Positions 43,057 to 52,774 of a stretch of 64,000 bases of DNA are shown piece after piece (position 1 is the stretch's first letter; each line of letters opens with the position of its first letter). The stretch is from Chloroflexota bacterium. Lineage in GTDB: Bacteria; Chloroflexota; Dehalococcoidia; Lucifugimonadales; Lucifugimonadaceae. The translations under genes and the position numbers were made by a program. Location of the stretch: positions 62,001 through 126,000 of the forward strand of contig JABMNO010000033.1 in the NCBI GenBank assembly GCA_013204555.1, given 5' to 3'. The notes below the pieces were generated by a model. That model did not search any database. It saw only the letters and a program-made list of their open reading frames with translations, and had not been told where the DNA came from.

Positions 43057-45606
43057 ATGAGACGCGGATCAATTGTTCGCGGGCGATTTAGCGCCCTATG
43101 GCTCCTGGTTTTGATGGTCGCATTCAGCGCTGGGACGGCTTGTGAAGCCCTGGCAACAGAGTCAGCAATCTCAGCTGTCGAAGGCGGTCGAGAAGTTCGC
43201 GAACTTGAGCGACAGGAAGTCGATCCCCTCAATGACGAGCTGCGAACGCTAGTTGACGATGAGATAGAACCACTTCAGCGCGAGCTCGACGACCTCTTTG
43301 ATGAGGCGCGAGACATCGAAGACAACGTCCTTCGTCGACTCTATGAATCGCAGGAAGACCCCTGGGCTCCCGGTGGCGAAGGCGCCAGAGTTGATAAGGA
43401 CTTCGAGGACCGCAGGCAGGACCTTGAACGCCGCTACCGTGAACTTGAGAAAACGGAGCGAGCACTCGGAGACGAGATGGGCCGCAATCAGAATGATGGG
43501 CCCGATTCCAATCCAGACCTGCGTGCGCTTGAGGATGAGCGTTTCGAACTCCAGCGCCAACTGGACCGGCTATACAGAGTGGGTTACCAGCCAATTGAAG
43601 ATTTACAGCAGGAAATCAATTTCCTGAACACGTCTGCGGGCTGGGATGACGGCGGAACCCAGGCTGAGAGTGAAGCTCTCAATCGTGAAATCAATGAACT
43701 TTACGATCAGGCAAACGCCCTCCAGTCGGGCCTGGACCAGGGTCTTGGCAACAAATGGAATGAGTTGGACGATATCAACTTCAAGTTGAACGATATGTAC
43801 TCCCGGGGCCGACGCCCTATTGACGACGCCTGGCATGAGGTCGAAAACGAACGATCATTCCTCCAGTCGTCTGGGAACACAGGTGGAGACAGCCAGCAAC
43901 AGATAAACGATCTCCAGAATCAGATCAATAATCTTGAATCCCAGTGGAATTCAGCGGTCTCAGACCTTGAGCAGAGGCTAGCGAACGAGCGTTCAAATCG
44001 CGACTCAACACTTGCCAACCTCGACAGCCAGATCGCTGAGCTTGAGAGTCAACTTGCGACCGCAGGTGGAGATTCAGCGACTACGGCTTCTGTCGACACA
44101 TCCGATCTTGAAGCCCAGTTGGCATCACTTGAGGCAGATCTCGCAGTTGAGCGGGCCGTCAACGACGCCCTAATCGCTGATGAAGCAGCTCAGGTGGATG
44201 CTGTAAAGGCTGACGCGCTTGTCCTCATCAACGCGCTTGAGTCGGAAAAATCCTCCGCAGAGGCCGATCTGGCTGTTGCCCTGTCGGACACTGACCCGGC
44301 GTCTTCAAGCACGGTCCCATCTGATCCGGTCCTTGTGGAATCCCTGCAGACGAAGATCGCAGGACTGGATGCGCAGATTCAATCGGAACAAGACGCTGCG
44401 GATGCTGCCATCGGGGTGATATCCGCTGAGTTCGATGCAAAAATCGCTGATCACCAGAAAAACATTGATGACCTAAAAGTCCAGATCGCTACCGTAAATC
44501 AGCAGATCTCGGATGCTAATGGTTCGAGCAGTGGGGATTCCGCTTCTAAGCAGGCCCAGATCGATGATCTTAGAGCACAACGTGACTCTAAATCGAACGC
44601 ATATGCGAGCTCGATCTCTGAGTTAGAGAACTCTCTTAACCATGAAAATGATTCCTGGAAAAACCAGATCAGCTCTCTTCAAAACCAGATCGAAGATTTG
44701 AAGTCACAAGCCAATGAAGTTGTAGATGAATCCCATCTCCAAAGCCTTGTTGAGAAGGCCGAACGTTTGGAGAGAGAGTACAACGCGGAGATCCGCGATC
44801 TGGAAGACAAGCGGGCCGAGTTGGAGGAAGAGATCAACAGGTCTGAGTCTTCTAATCAAGGTGAGATCGAAGCGGTATACGCCCAGATCGAGGAACTCCA
44901 CGACCAGCAGTCCAAGCTTGGTGAGAAGTCCGCAGATAACTGGACCGACGTTGGTCGTGAGATTGAGACCCTGCAACGCCAGATCGTCGAAATGGAGCGG
45001 GATCTGAAGGAACAGACTCGCGAACTAGAAGACAAACTCTGGGAACTGGACGATAAACAGGCTGAATTGCAACGCGAGTCCGAACGAGGCAACGGTGGGC
45101 AGCGAGATGAGTTCGAAGCTCGGATGAGCGAATTCAATGACTTGCGACAGGAACTCGATGACGAGCGCTTCGCTCTGGAAGACGAGCAACGGGCGTTCTT
45201 TGACAACTTTGATGATGGTCACGAAGAGATTGATCGAAAGGCTCGCAAGATTGAAGAAGAACAGCTTCAGCCAATTCGTGACCGTGTCCGTGAGGTTGAG
45301 ATCAAACTCAAGGATCTCAAGGATGAGAAGCGAGATCTAGAGAAGCGAATTCGCGACGCAAGACGTACGGTCGATGACCGGAAGCGCGACCTCGAGGATG
45401 ACGTACTTGACCTCCTTGGGGACGCAGTTGGTGATGCTGTAGGTGAGGCGACAGAGATCGTCCCGGTAGACGCGACGGTTGAACCGGATGCCACCGTGCA
45501 GCCAGAGGCAACCGAAGAGCCAGGAGCCATAGTGGAACCAGAAGGCGTGGAAGAGCCTGAAGCAACTGAAGAGCCGGTAGAGGCTACAGTGGTGCCAGCG
45601 GCGTAA
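43057..45606 (+). CDS. Secreted long coiled-coil protein
   Basis: The 849-residue protein starts MRRGSIVRGRF, then a hydrophobic signal (LWLLVLMVAFSAG) with a likely cleavage site at EALA/TES. Nearly all of the rest is heptad-like, rich in Glu, Asp, Gln, Lys and Leu (for example INDLQNQINNLESQWNSA, LEQRLANERSNR), broken by short Gly/Ser loops near residues 265, 330 and 490. An acidic tail of VEPEATEEP-type units closes it. I know no family; it could be a fibre, spacer or envelope tether. ATG at 43057 follows GGAGG by seven bases; earlier starts are not supported. A strong terminator lies 17 bases after the stop. Confidence 0.85.
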   Translation: MRRGSIVRGRFSALWLLVLMVAFSAGTACEALATESAISAVEGGREVRELERQEVDPLNDELRTLVDDEIEPLQRELDDLFDEARDIEDNVLRRLYESQEDPWAPGGEGARVDKDFEDRRQDLERRYRELEKTERALGDEMGRNQNDGPDSNPDLRALEDERFELQRQLDRLYRVGYQPIEDLQQEINFLNTSAGWDDGGTQAESEALNREINELYDQANALQSGLDQGLGNKWNELDDINFKLNDMYSRGRRPIDDAWHEVENERSFLQSSGNTGGDSQQQINDLQNQINNLESQWNSAVSDLEQRLANERSNRDSTLANLDSQIAELESQLATAGGDSATTASVDTSDLEAQLASLEADLAVERAVNDALIADEAAQVDAVKADALVLINALESEKSSAEADLAVALSDTDPASSSTVPSDPVLVESLQTKIAGLDAQIQSEQDAADAAIGVISAEFDAKIADHQKNIDDLKVQIATVNQQISDANGSSSGDSASKQAQIDDLRAQRDSKSNAYASSISELENSLNHENDSWKNQISSLQNQIEDLKSQANEVVDESHLQSLVEKAERLEREYNAEIRDLEDKRAELEEEINRSESSNQGEIEAVYAQIEELHDQQSKLGEKSADNWTDVGREIETLQRQIVEMERDLKEQTRELEDKLWELDDKQAELQRESERGNGGQRDEFEARMSEFNDLRQELDDERFALEDEQRAFFDNFDDGHEEIDRKARKIEEEQLQPIRDRVREVEIKLKDLKDEKRDLEKRIRDARRTVDDRKRDLEDDVLDLLGDAVGDAVGEATEIVPVDATVEPDATVQPEATEEPGAIVEPEGVEEPEATEEPVEATVVPAA

Positions 45607-45623
45607 TCAACGCAATGATCTAC

Positions 45624-45654
45624 CAGATGGCCCGCCACATTGGCGGGCCATCTG
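45624..45654. terminator. Bidirectional terminator
   Basis: Perfect 14-bp stem (CAGATGGCCCGCCA with TGGCGGGCCATCTG) and a three-base loop, exactly between convergent genes ending at 45606 and 45657. The forward side continues ATTTAATT. It should stop transcription from both sides. Confidence 0.85.
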
Positions 45655-45656
45655 AT

Positions 45657-47072
45657 TTAATTCGGTTTATCCATCGAGGTAACTCCACCAAACCCGCCAA
45701 ACAGTCCCGCGACCACGAGAGCGGATGCAGCTCCGAGAGTGTCTGGCTCCACCGTGTCCATCGCATCCAATGGCGTATGTATCTGGCTGAAGTCACTCCC
45801 AAAGAGCATCAGTACCGGTATCCCAGCAGCCTCAAAAGGCGCGTGATCACTGCTGGAGTTGGCAGGTATAACGCCGCGGCGCACCGAAATATCAAGATCG
45901 TCGGCAATGTCCTGCGCCGCCGCTACAAGTTCCGAATCGCCGTGAAGTTCAAGTTGACCGGCTCCTACCGCGTCCAGGTTGATCATGAGCGATACCCGGC
46001 TGGCCTCCTCAGGCGTGAGGGAGTTCAGGTAGTGCTGACTGCCAAATAGTCCAAGCTCTTCAGAACCGAAGAAAACGAATCGCAGTTCATAGGGCAGGTT
46101 GAGGCCAGCAATCTCTTCGGCGATCGTTAGGACTATGGCAACGCCAGAGGCGTTATCGACGGCACCCGGTGAGCCCGGTACGGTGTCAAAATGGGCGCCC
46201 AGGATGACGATATCGCCACTGACGCCGCGATTTGTGGCGACGATGTTCCTGCTTGGCAGCACTTCGGGAGTTACGTCCAGGCGCACGGTCGCCTGTCCCC
46301 CGTCGATGCGCTGTCGCAACTTGTCGCCATCGAGACCGGAGACACTGACGGCAAGAAACTCGAATTCTCGGCTGAATGCTGCCGATATGGGATCCGGGTA
46401 ACTGTTGGCAACGATGATCGCTGCGGCTCCAGCGCTTGCCGCGTTTTGGGCCTTTGTCTCAAACGGAATCTCCCCTCGAAGGGCAAATGCGATGGCACCA
46501 TTGAGGCCATCGGCAGGGATGTCTTGAATCCTCCCGAGTCCGATGTTTACGAGCAAGCCCTCCTCGGTTCCGGGGCTGCTTCCACGGATCATCCTGGCAT
46601 TCATTGATGATTCGGCGAGGCCAATGAGATGGATGAAGTCGCCTTCCTGGTTCAAGTAATCGAATTCAAAATTCTGTAATTCGGACTCATATCCCAACTC
46701 CGCCATACGATCTCTCAGGAACTCGGCTGAGCGAAGTTCGTGATCGGTTGCTGACATGCGGGGTGCGAGATCAATAGCGAGACTCTCGGTATATTTGAAA
46801 GCTCGAGCACCAAGGGATTCCGCATCTATCGAAATAACTGATACGGGCGGGGACGCGGCTGTCCGCGCGGAGACTTGTGTGGGCGTTGTCGCTGATGGAA
46901 CCACGGCGGTTGGAGCCAGTGGCTCCGTCGAGACGCCACTGGCACACGCCACTGCCAGCGCTACGGCGATGGCGAGAATCAATGGCGTTGCTTTGCGAGT
47001 GAGCAAGTCGAGTTGGTTGGTTGCGATGATGAGTCCGTAATTCAATCTGATTCGAATCTGATTGGAGTGCAT
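45657..47072 (-). CDS. M28-family zinc aminopeptidase, lipoprotein
   Basis: The 471-residue protein has a lipoprotein signal (LILAIAVALAVAC, Cys near 43), a Pro/Thr/Ser linker, a PA domain at about 170-270 and a C-terminal M28 peptidase. Zinc ligands appear as GAHFDTVPGSPGAVDNASG, FGSEELGLFGS with the catalytic Glu pair, MINLDAVG and SQIHTPLDAMD. It cleaves N-terminal residues from peptides on the outer face of the cell. An ATG at 47072 gives a long n-region; TTG ahead of LTRKATPLIL would give a compact signal. It would feed peptides and amino acids to the uptake systems nearby. Confidence 0.92.
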   Translation of the reverse strand: MHSNQIRIRLNYGLIIATNQLDLLTRKATPLILAIAVALAVACASGVSTEPLAPTAVVPSATTPTQVSARTAASPPVSVISIDAESLGARAFKYTESLAIDLAPRMSATDHELRSAEFLRDRMAELGYESELQNFEFDYLNQEGDFIHLIGLAESSMNARMIRGSSPGTEEGLLVNIGLGRIQDIPADGLNGAIAFALRGEIPFETKAQNAASAGAAAIIVANSYPDPISAAFSREFEFLAVSVSGLDGDKLRQRIDGGQATVRLDVTPEVLPSRNIVATNRGVSGDIVILGAHFDTVPGSPGAVDNASGVAIVLTIAEEIAGLNLPYELRFVFFGSEELGLFGSQHYLNSLTPEEASRVSLMINLDAVGAGQLELHGDSELVAAAQDIADDLDISVRRGVIPANSSSDHAPFEAAGIPVLMLFGSDFSQIHTPLDAMDTVEPDTLGAASALVVAGLFGGFGGVTSMDKPN

Positions 47073-47154
47073 CCCATGATCAAGTAGTACGCTGACGCGG
47101 CTTGCGTGGCGCTTGAAACCATACGCACCAAATCTCCGGAAAAGGTAAATCCAA

Positions 47155-47901
47155 TTGACTCTGTCTTCCGCTCAGAAAGAATTATGCGAGAGCCACGCCT
47201 GGGATTTTTCAGATCTCAGCGCCCTCTTCCTGAACTGCACACTCAAGCCTTCGCCTGAAGTCTCCCACACTCAGGGACTGATTGACGTATCTCAGGCGAT
47301 CATGGAGGCGAACGGTATATCCACAGAAGTGATCAGACCTGTTGATCACAAGATCGCCCATGGCGTCTATCCAGATATGCAGGAGCAGGGATGGTCGTTC
47401 GACGAGTGGCCGGGGCTGTACGAGAAGGTTAAGGCCGCCGACATCCTCGTTATTGGGACGCCCATCTGGCTCGGGGATAAGTCATCGGTCTGCACACAGG
47501 CCATCGAGCGTCTCTACTCGTCATCTGGAGATCTGAATGAGCATGGTCAGTACGCATACTATGGGCGTGTTGGCGGATGTCTCGTGACGGGCAACGAGGA
47601 TGGGGCGAAGCACTGCGCAATGAATGTCCTCTACTCCTTGCAGCATCTGGGCTACGTGATCCCGCCACAGGCTGATGCGGCATGGTTGGGAGAGGCTGGC
47701 CCCGGCCCGTCATATCTTGATGAAGGTTCCGGCGGTCCCCAGAACGATTTCACGCAACGCAACACCACGTTCATGACCTGGAACTTGATGCATTTCGCTC
47801 GCATGCTGAAGGATGCGGGCGGCATTCCAGCCCACGGCAATCAGCGGTCATTGTGGGACGCTGGCTGCCGGTTCTACCATCCAAATCCCGAGTATCGATA
47901 G
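47155..47901 (+). CDS. Flavodoxin-fold NAD(P)H-dependent reductase
   Basis: The 248-residue protein has the FMN-reductase/flavodoxin-like layout: ALFLNCTLKPSPEVSHTQ at the phosphate-binding loop, ADILVIGTPIWLGDKSS near 100, and GGCLVTGNEDGAKHCAMN near 145. It should bind FMN and reduce a quinone, azo compound or similar with NAD(P)H. It is longer than minimal family members by a C-terminal helix region. TTG start follows GGAAAAGG. The SDR gene follows after 15 bases, so the two are co-transcribed. Confidence 0.85.
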   Translation: MTLSSAQKELCESHAWDFSDLSALFLNCTLKPSPEVSHTQGLIDVSQAIMEANGISTEVIRPVDHKIAHGVYPDMQEQGWSFDEWPGLYEKVKAADILVIGTPIWLGDKSSVCTQAIERLYSSSGDLNEHGQYAYYGRVGGCLVTGNEDGAKHCAMNVLYSLQHLGYVIPPQADAAWLGEAGPGPSYLDEGSGGPQNDFTQRNTTFMTWNLMHFARMLKDAGGIPAHGNQRSLWDAGCRFYHPNPEYR

Positions 47902-47916
47902 GTAAGGAGCGAGGTA

Positions 47917-48675
47917 TTGAGTCTCAAAAACAAAATCTGCGTGGTCACAGGCGGGAACAGCGGCATAGGGCGCGCCACCGCACTCAAGATGGCGGCCGAG
48001 GGTGCGACGCTCGTGATCGTCGGTCGGTCGCAAGATACGATCGATAGCGCCGTCACCGAAATTCAGGCGGTTGGAGCGGAAGTCGACTCGTACTCGCTGG
48101 ACGTCGGCGATGCTGACGCTGTGACCAGGATGGCGGAGGCGGTGCTCTCGAAGCACGGTCGCGTTGACGTGCTGGTCAACTGCGCTGGTGGTGGCGTGGT
48201 GCATAAACGGTTGCTCACCACCACCCCCGACGATATGCGGCGCGCAATCGACTCCAACCTTCTCGGCACGATCTACACCGTGCAGGCCTTTCTTCCGGCA
48301 ATGCTCGAAGCTGGCGAAGGTACGATCATCAACGTATCCTCCGGCGCCTCGCGAGGACCGGGGTTGTTGGGCGGGATGATCTACGGAGCGGCCAAAGCGG
48401 GCGTGAACAACGTTACGGAATTCATCAACTCTGAGTTTCGTAATTCCGGCGTCAGGGCCTGTCTGGTCATTCCGGGAGAAGTAGACACTCCGGCGCTGCC
48501 TCGTAATCGTCCCATTCCACCCTCGGAAGAGGGGAGGGCGTTGATGCTGAAGGCGGAAGATATGGCTGATGCCATAACTCTGATCGCCCGCATGCCTCAG
48601 CGAGCGCATATTCAAGAACTGGTGATTCGTCCAACGATGTATCGAGATACGTCGGCGGAGACTCCACCCGCGTAA
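47917..48675 (+). CDS. SDR-family oxidoreductase
   Basis: Classical short-chain dehydrogenase of 252 residues: CVVTGGNSGIGRATALKM for NAD(P), VLVNCAGGG, INVSSGASRGPG with Ser, and IYGAAKAGVNNVTEF with Tyr-x3-Lys. The substrate is not evident. TTG start after GGAGCGAGG. It shares a transcript with the flavodoxin-fold reductase. A large inverted repeat follows its stop. Confidence 0.9.
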   Translation: MSLKNKICVVTGGNSGIGRATALKMAAEGATLVIVGRSQDTIDSAVTEIQAVGAEVDSYSLDVGDADAVTRMAEAVLSKHGRVDVLVNCAGGGVVHKRLLTTTPDDMRRAIDSNLLGTIYTVQAFLPAMLEAGEGTIINVSSGASRGPGLLGGMIYGAAKAGVNNVTEFINSEFRNSGVRACLVIPGEVDTPALPRNRPIPPSEEGRALMLKAEDMADAITLIARMPQRAHIQELVIRPTMYRDTSAETPPA

Positions 48676-48714
48676 GCCCCGCTTCCCACCGCAGCGGCTA
48701 TACTCCCCGCCATC

Positions 48715-48770
48715 GCTTCCGTCGTAGGGTCATCCGCCTCAGGCGGACAACGTGACCCTACTACGGAAGC
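48715..48770. repeat. Cruciform-forming inverted repeat with inner hairpin
   Basis: Outer arms of 18 bases (48715-48732 and 48753-48770) pair with one mismatch; between them TCCGCC-TCA-GGCGGA forms a second perfect hairpin (48733-48747). The whole can fold into a T-shaped structure. It stands between the SDR stop and the aldolase start. It may be a REP/MITE-type element or a strong terminator without T tract. Confidence 0.75.
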
Positions 48771-48808
48771 AGAGATCGTCCGAATTGAGCCGGTTGCGGG
48801 AGACGCCA

Positions 48809-49549
48809 ATGCATGGAATAGAGAATCTCAAACAACGCGTCCTCAGTGGGGAGCGCGTCGTCGGTGTCTCGGTGCGGATGTACTGGGACAGAGCGACGAT
48901 CAAAGAGCTCGTTGATGACGGGAACTACGATTATGTGGCAGTGGATGCCCAGCACGGACCGCTTGATGAACGACTTCTTGTTGAAGTCTGTCAGGCTGCC
49001 AATGCGCTGGGTATTCCTGTGCAACTGCGGATCAAGCACGCAAGCCTGGCCTTTCTGATCGGAAATATGCTCGACCTTGGGCCTTCGATGATTGAAGTGC
49101 CGCAGGTCAACGAACTCGACACTGTGCGGGCTTCCTCCGACGCGTTCTATTACCCGCAACGCGGCAAGCGTAGCTGGGGACCAGCGTTCAGTCCGGGACG
49201 TGACGCACACGAGGACCGGTTGGAGTACGCCGACTGGTGGAACAGCCACGGAATGCTCTGGATGCAGTTGGAGTCGATCCGGGCTGTGACGCAGGCGAAG
49301 GATTTCGGGGATGCCGGGGCAACAGTGGTCTCATGGGGGCCTAACGATCTCGCATTCGACCGCGAAGCCAACCCGCACCATCCGCTTCAAACAGACGATG
49401 ATTGCGTTGAGCATGTGCTCACCCAGCTACAGGATGAAGACACCACGCTATGCCTGCGAACTTACGGCGCTGAGCAACTGGCGCGGTACTCCGAGATGGG
49501 CGCAACAATGTTCATGGACGAGAGCCGCTTATTCGAAGTGCCGAGATGA
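48809..49549 (+). CDS. HpcH/HpaI-family aldolase
   Basis: The 246-residue protein has the class II HpcH/HpaI aldolase frame: VAVDAQHGPLDERL (the usual DxEH motif is DAQH here), VQLRIKHASLAFLIGNML, MIEVPQVNELDTV with the metal Glu, and VSWGPNDLAFD with Asp. It should cleave or form 2-oxo-4-hydroxy acids. GGGAG is about six bases before the ATG at 48809; a TTG/ATG further up would run into the inverted repeat. Convergent with aapP, 26 bases apart. Confidence 0.86.
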   Translation: MHGIENLKQRVLSGERVVGVSVRMYWDRATIKELVDDGNYDYVAVDAQHGPLDERLLVEVCQAANALGIPVQLRIKHASLAFLIGNMLDLGPSMIEVPQVNELDTVRASSDAFYYPQRGKRSWGPAFSPGRDAHEDRLEYADWWNSHGMLWMQLESIRAVTQAKDFGDAGATVVSWGPNDLAFDREANPHHPLQTDDDCVEHVLTQLQDEDTTLCLRTYGAEQLARYSEMGATMFMDESRLFEVPR

Positions 49550-49575
49550 TCTGAACCCAGAGGATGCGCGTTCCA

Positions 49576-50334
49576 CTAGAGAATCTGAGACAAAAACAGC
49601 TTGGTACGGTCTTCTTTGGGATTGGTGAAGAAGTGCTCTGGAGTTCCTTCTTCAACAATCTCACCAGCATCGAAAAACAGGAATCGGTCTGCGACTTCCC
49701 TGGCAAATCCCATCTCGTGAGTGACCACCAACATGGTCATTCCTGACTGGGCCAGTTCAACCATGACATCCAGAACCTCTTTGATCATCTCCGGGTCCAG
49801 CGCGGATGTTGGCTCGTCAAACAGCATTATCTTGGGCCGCATCGCCAAAGCGCGCGCAATTGCAACGCGCTGCTGCTGACCACCAGATAGCTGCGTTGGG
49901 AATTTGTCAGCCTGTTCCGGGATGCCGACGCGCTCCAGTAGCTGCATACCCTCTGATTCTGCGTCCCGTTTGGAGAGGCCTCGCACTTTCTGAGGAGCGA
50001 GGGTTATGTTGCGCAATACGGACAAGTGTGGAAAAAGGTTGAACTGCTGGAATACCATTCCAACTTCTGACCGAATTTGCTCGATGTTGTGGACGTTGTC
50101 GTCTAACTCCACGCCATCAACGACGATGGTCCCGCCGTCGTGTTCTTCGAGGCGATTGATCGTCCGGATGAACGTCGATTTGCCAGAGCCTGACGGACCA
50201 AGGATTACGACAACTTCTCCCTCGGTAACCTCCACGTTGATGCCCTTCAGAGCTTGGAACTCCCCGAAATGCTTCTGGACGTTTTTGCAGACGATTATTG
50301 GTTCGACGCGATTAATTGATGGCGTGTCAGTCAC
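49576..50334 (-). CDS. aapP: Polar amino-acid ABC transporter, ATPase
   Basis: The 252-residue ATPase has Walker [14 protein letters not shown]-loop [13 protein letters not shown], signature [16 protein letters not shown], Walker [15 protein letters not shown] and the switch His in [12 protein letters not shown]. Family and length match AapP/GlnQ. It powers the uptake complex with the two permeases encoded upstream. GTG start overlaps the stop of aapM by one base. Last gene in the aapJQMP order. Confidence 0.93.
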   Translation of the reverse strand: MTDTPSINRVEPIIVCKNVQKHFGEFQALKGINVEVTEGEVVVILGPSGSGKSTFIRTINRLEEHDGGTIVVDGVELDDNVHNIEQIRSEVGMVFQQFNLFPHLSVLRNITLAPQKVRGLSKRDAESEGMQLLERVGIPEQADKFPTQLSGGQQQRVAIARALAMRPKIMLFDEPTSALDPEMIKEVLDVMVELAQSGMTMLVVTHEMGFAREVADRFLFFDAGEIVEEGTPEHFFTNPKEDRTKLFLSQIL

Positions 50335-51524
50335 TATCGGCTCCCTACACCCAGGTATTTTTCGATTCTGCGGCTAATTCGCGACATGCCGAATGATCCG
50401 GCCCAGAAGATGAGCCCAATGAAGATTAGCGCCTCTTTTTGTCTGCCAACGAACTGAGCCTGAGAGAACGCAGCTTTTGCGCCGCCCAGCGCGTCTGTGA
50501 AGCTCAGAATTGAGAACAGCGTTGTGTCCTTCCAGAGGGAAATCATCTGGCTGACGAGGGCCGGGATTACCGCTTTTAGTGCCTGGGGAAGGATGATGAA
50601 CACGGTCACGTTGAATCCGCTCAGACCCAGCGCGTCCGCCGCCTCTCTCTGACCCGGTGGGACACTCTGCAAGCCGCCACGCACGATCTCAGCAATGTAT
50701 GCGCCGGTAAACAGGATGACGATGATGAGCGCGTTCACAATGACGTCGGTGTTCAGGATGTCTGGCAAAAATGCTGGAAGAACGAATCGGGCGATGAATA
50801 GCCATGCCACCAGTGGGCCACCTCTGGTGATCTCAATGATGGCGGTCGAAAACCATTTGACCACTGGCAACGAACTGGAGCGGGCCAGTGCTAACGCGAT
50901 ACCAAGAGGAAGGGCAAAGCCAATCCCAAATGTAGCCAGCAGGATGTTCAACATCAGGCCACCCCACAACGCCGGCTGGACCCCATCGAACGCTGTGATG
51001 ATCACAATTGTGCCGGGTAACAGGATGATCCAGCCAATGATGATGGCCAGTCTCAATCGTGATCGCATCGTTGGATCAGTGCCTGAAAGCCTGACTCCGG
51101 CATAGAGCACTGCGGCCAGCACTACCGCTCCGCCAAACAACAGCCCTTCTGTGCCGTGAGCCACGAAAACGAGGATAAATACAGCGGCGAGTAGGAGCCA
51201 CAAAATGTCTCGGCGGCTCAAGCTTGACCATGTGCCCCACGCCGCAGCGATCAACCCCAATGCGGCCCACAGCGGCGGCCAGAGTCGCCACTCCTCGCCC
51301 TTGGGATAGCGTCCCAGGAAGATGAGGCGCTTGTTGACCGAAACAACGCTCCACTCCGCGTCAATGAACACGAATCGAATGACAGTGAACAGAACAAATC
51401 CAGCGATCAGGACAACGAGAACTGTGAGGATCGTGTTTCCAGTCCCATTGAATAAATGGGTGCGCATCCAATCCTTGACTCGATACATCTGAGGTTGCTG
51501 AAGTTGACTGGGTGCGTTCATCAA
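50334..51524 (-). CDS. aapM: Polar amino-acid ABC transporter, permease
   Basis: The 396-residue membrane protein has several N-terminal helices ([34 protein letters not shown]) and a C-terminal permease core with the EAA loop [31 protein letters not shown]. It resembles AapM, the longer permease of general L-amino acid transporters. ATG start overlaps the aapQ stop by four bases. It pairs with AapQ in the membrane. Confidence 0.92.
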   Translation of the reverse strand: MMNAPSQLQQPQMYRVKDWMRTHLFNGTGNTILTVLVVLIAGFVLFTVIRFVFIDAEWSVVSVNKRLIFLGRYPKGEEWRLWPPLWAALGLIAAAWGTWSSLSRRDILWLLLAAVFILVFVAHGTEGLLFGGAVVLAAVLYAGVRLSGTDPTMRSRLRLAIIIGWIILLPGTIVIITAFDGVQPALWGGLMLNILLATFGIGFALPLGIALALARSSSLPVVKWFSTAIIEITRGGPLVAWLFIARFVLPAFLPDILNTDVIVNALIIVILFTGAYIAEIVRGGLQSVPPGQREAADALGLSGFNVTVFIILPQALKAVIPALVSQMISLWKDTTLFSILSFTDALGGAKAAFSQAQFVGRQKEALIFIGLIFWAGSFGMSRISRRIEKYLGVGSR

Positions 51525-52684
51525 CGGCCTGCCAGCTGCACTCGATTGTTGAGTGTGTTCATTACGATGGATATGAGAAGGCTCATCGCGAGATAGGTCG
51601 CCCAGATCAGAATGAACATCGGTACGGCGTGGCCCACGCCGTTGATGATGGTTGAACCAATGAGGACCATCTCCGGGTAGGCGATAGCAACGGCCAGACT
51701 GGAATTCTTCGTAAGATTCAGGAATTGATTAGTCAGCGGTGGGATGGCGATACGCATCGCCTGCGGCAGCACGATCAGGGTCATCCGCTGATAAAAGTTC
51801 AGCCCCAGCGCCGCCGCTGCTTCATTCTGTCCCCCTGGCAACGCCTGGATGCTTCCCCGAATAATTTCAGCGATGAATGAGCTTGTATAAATCACCAGGC
51901 CCAGAAGGACCGCTGCGAATTCTGGAGTTACCTGGAGGCCACCCTGAATGTTCTGGACGCCCACGCCTGTGGTCATCAATGACGGGGCGTCTGGATTGAG
52001 TGGCGAACCAGTAATCACGAATGTGATGGCCGCAAGCAAGATAAAAACGGCGAAAGACATCGCCATCGGGTGCAGATTGGAGCCGCTGGACTCTTCACGG
52101 CGTTTCAGAGATCGCGATACCGCCCACGCCGCAACCGCACTGAGGGCTACCAGCAGGAACCAGATACCGGCCGATCCGTCGGCATCGAAAAACGGCAGCG
52201 CCAGAGAGCGATTGTTCAGATAAAAGATGTCAAATGCGGAGTAGGTATCGGATATTCGCGGAAGTTGCAGCAGGACTGCCGTATACAGGAAAATAATCTG
52301 GATTAGCAGTGGGATGTTTCGGATCGTCTCAACGTAGACCGAAGCGATGGTTGAAACGAGCCAGTTGCTGGATAGCCTGGCGAGGCCCATCAGCGTCCCG
52401 AGAACCATCGCGAAAACTATCCCAATAAGTATCAATCTCACCGTGTTGACGATGCCGACCAGGTAGGCATCCCAGCGAGTGTCGCTTGACTGGTAATCGG
52501 TAACCCACTGTTGGGCTATCGCGAATCCTCCGGGCCCGGAAAGAAATCCGAACCCCAAATCAAGATCAAGCGCACGGTCGATGAGGTAGAAAACGAACAG
52601 CACGATCAGGACGCTCATAGCACCCTGGATGATGAGGCGTCTGCTTCGATTGTGCTGTAGTAATTCCCGAAGAATAACGTTCAC
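51521..52684 (-). CDS. aapQ: Polar amino-acid ABC transporter, permease
   Basis: The 387-residue permease has an N-terminal helix (LIIQGAMSVLIVLFVFYLI), the domain start YLVGIVNTVRLILIGIVFAMV, an inserted central region of two extra helices, and EAA loop NEAAAALGLNFYQRMTLIVLPQAMRIAIPPL. The inserted region fits AapQ rather than the smaller GlnP. The start shown follows an in-frame GTG/ATG region just 90 bases after aapJ. It forms the heterodimeric channel with AapM. Confidence 0.92.
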   Translation of the reverse strand: MNVILRELLQHNRSRRLIIQGAMSVLIVLFVFYLIDRALDLDLGFGFLSGPGGFAIAQQWVTDYQSSDTRWDAYLVGIVNTVRLILIGIVFAMVLGTLMGLARLSSNWLVSTIASVYVETIRNIPLLIQIIFLYTAVLLQLPRISDTYSAFDIFYLNNRSLALPFFDADGSAGIWFLLVALSAVAAWAVSRSLKRREESSGSNLHPMAMSFAVFILLAAITFVITGSPLNPDAPSLMTTGVGVQNIQGGLQVTPEFAAVLLGLVIYTSSFIAEIIRGSIQALPGGQNEAAAALGLNFYQRMTLIVLPQAMRIAIPPLTNQFLNLTKNSSLAVAIAYPEMVLIGSTIINGVGHAVPMFILIWATYLAMSLLISIVMNTLNNRVQLAGR

Positions 52685-52774
52685 TCGCGCTTAGATTAGC
52701 GGGTTGAAGACGAACCGACCGCCCACGTATTGAAACGCACGACGGCCGGTCGTCATCTTGATTACCGGATCGAG

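Noticed and set aside
45267..45638. Reverse-strand Ser/Arg-rich frame opposite the coiled-coil gene
   Set aside because: It is the antisense image of a Glu/Asp/Lys-rich heptad region and runs through the bidirectional terminator.
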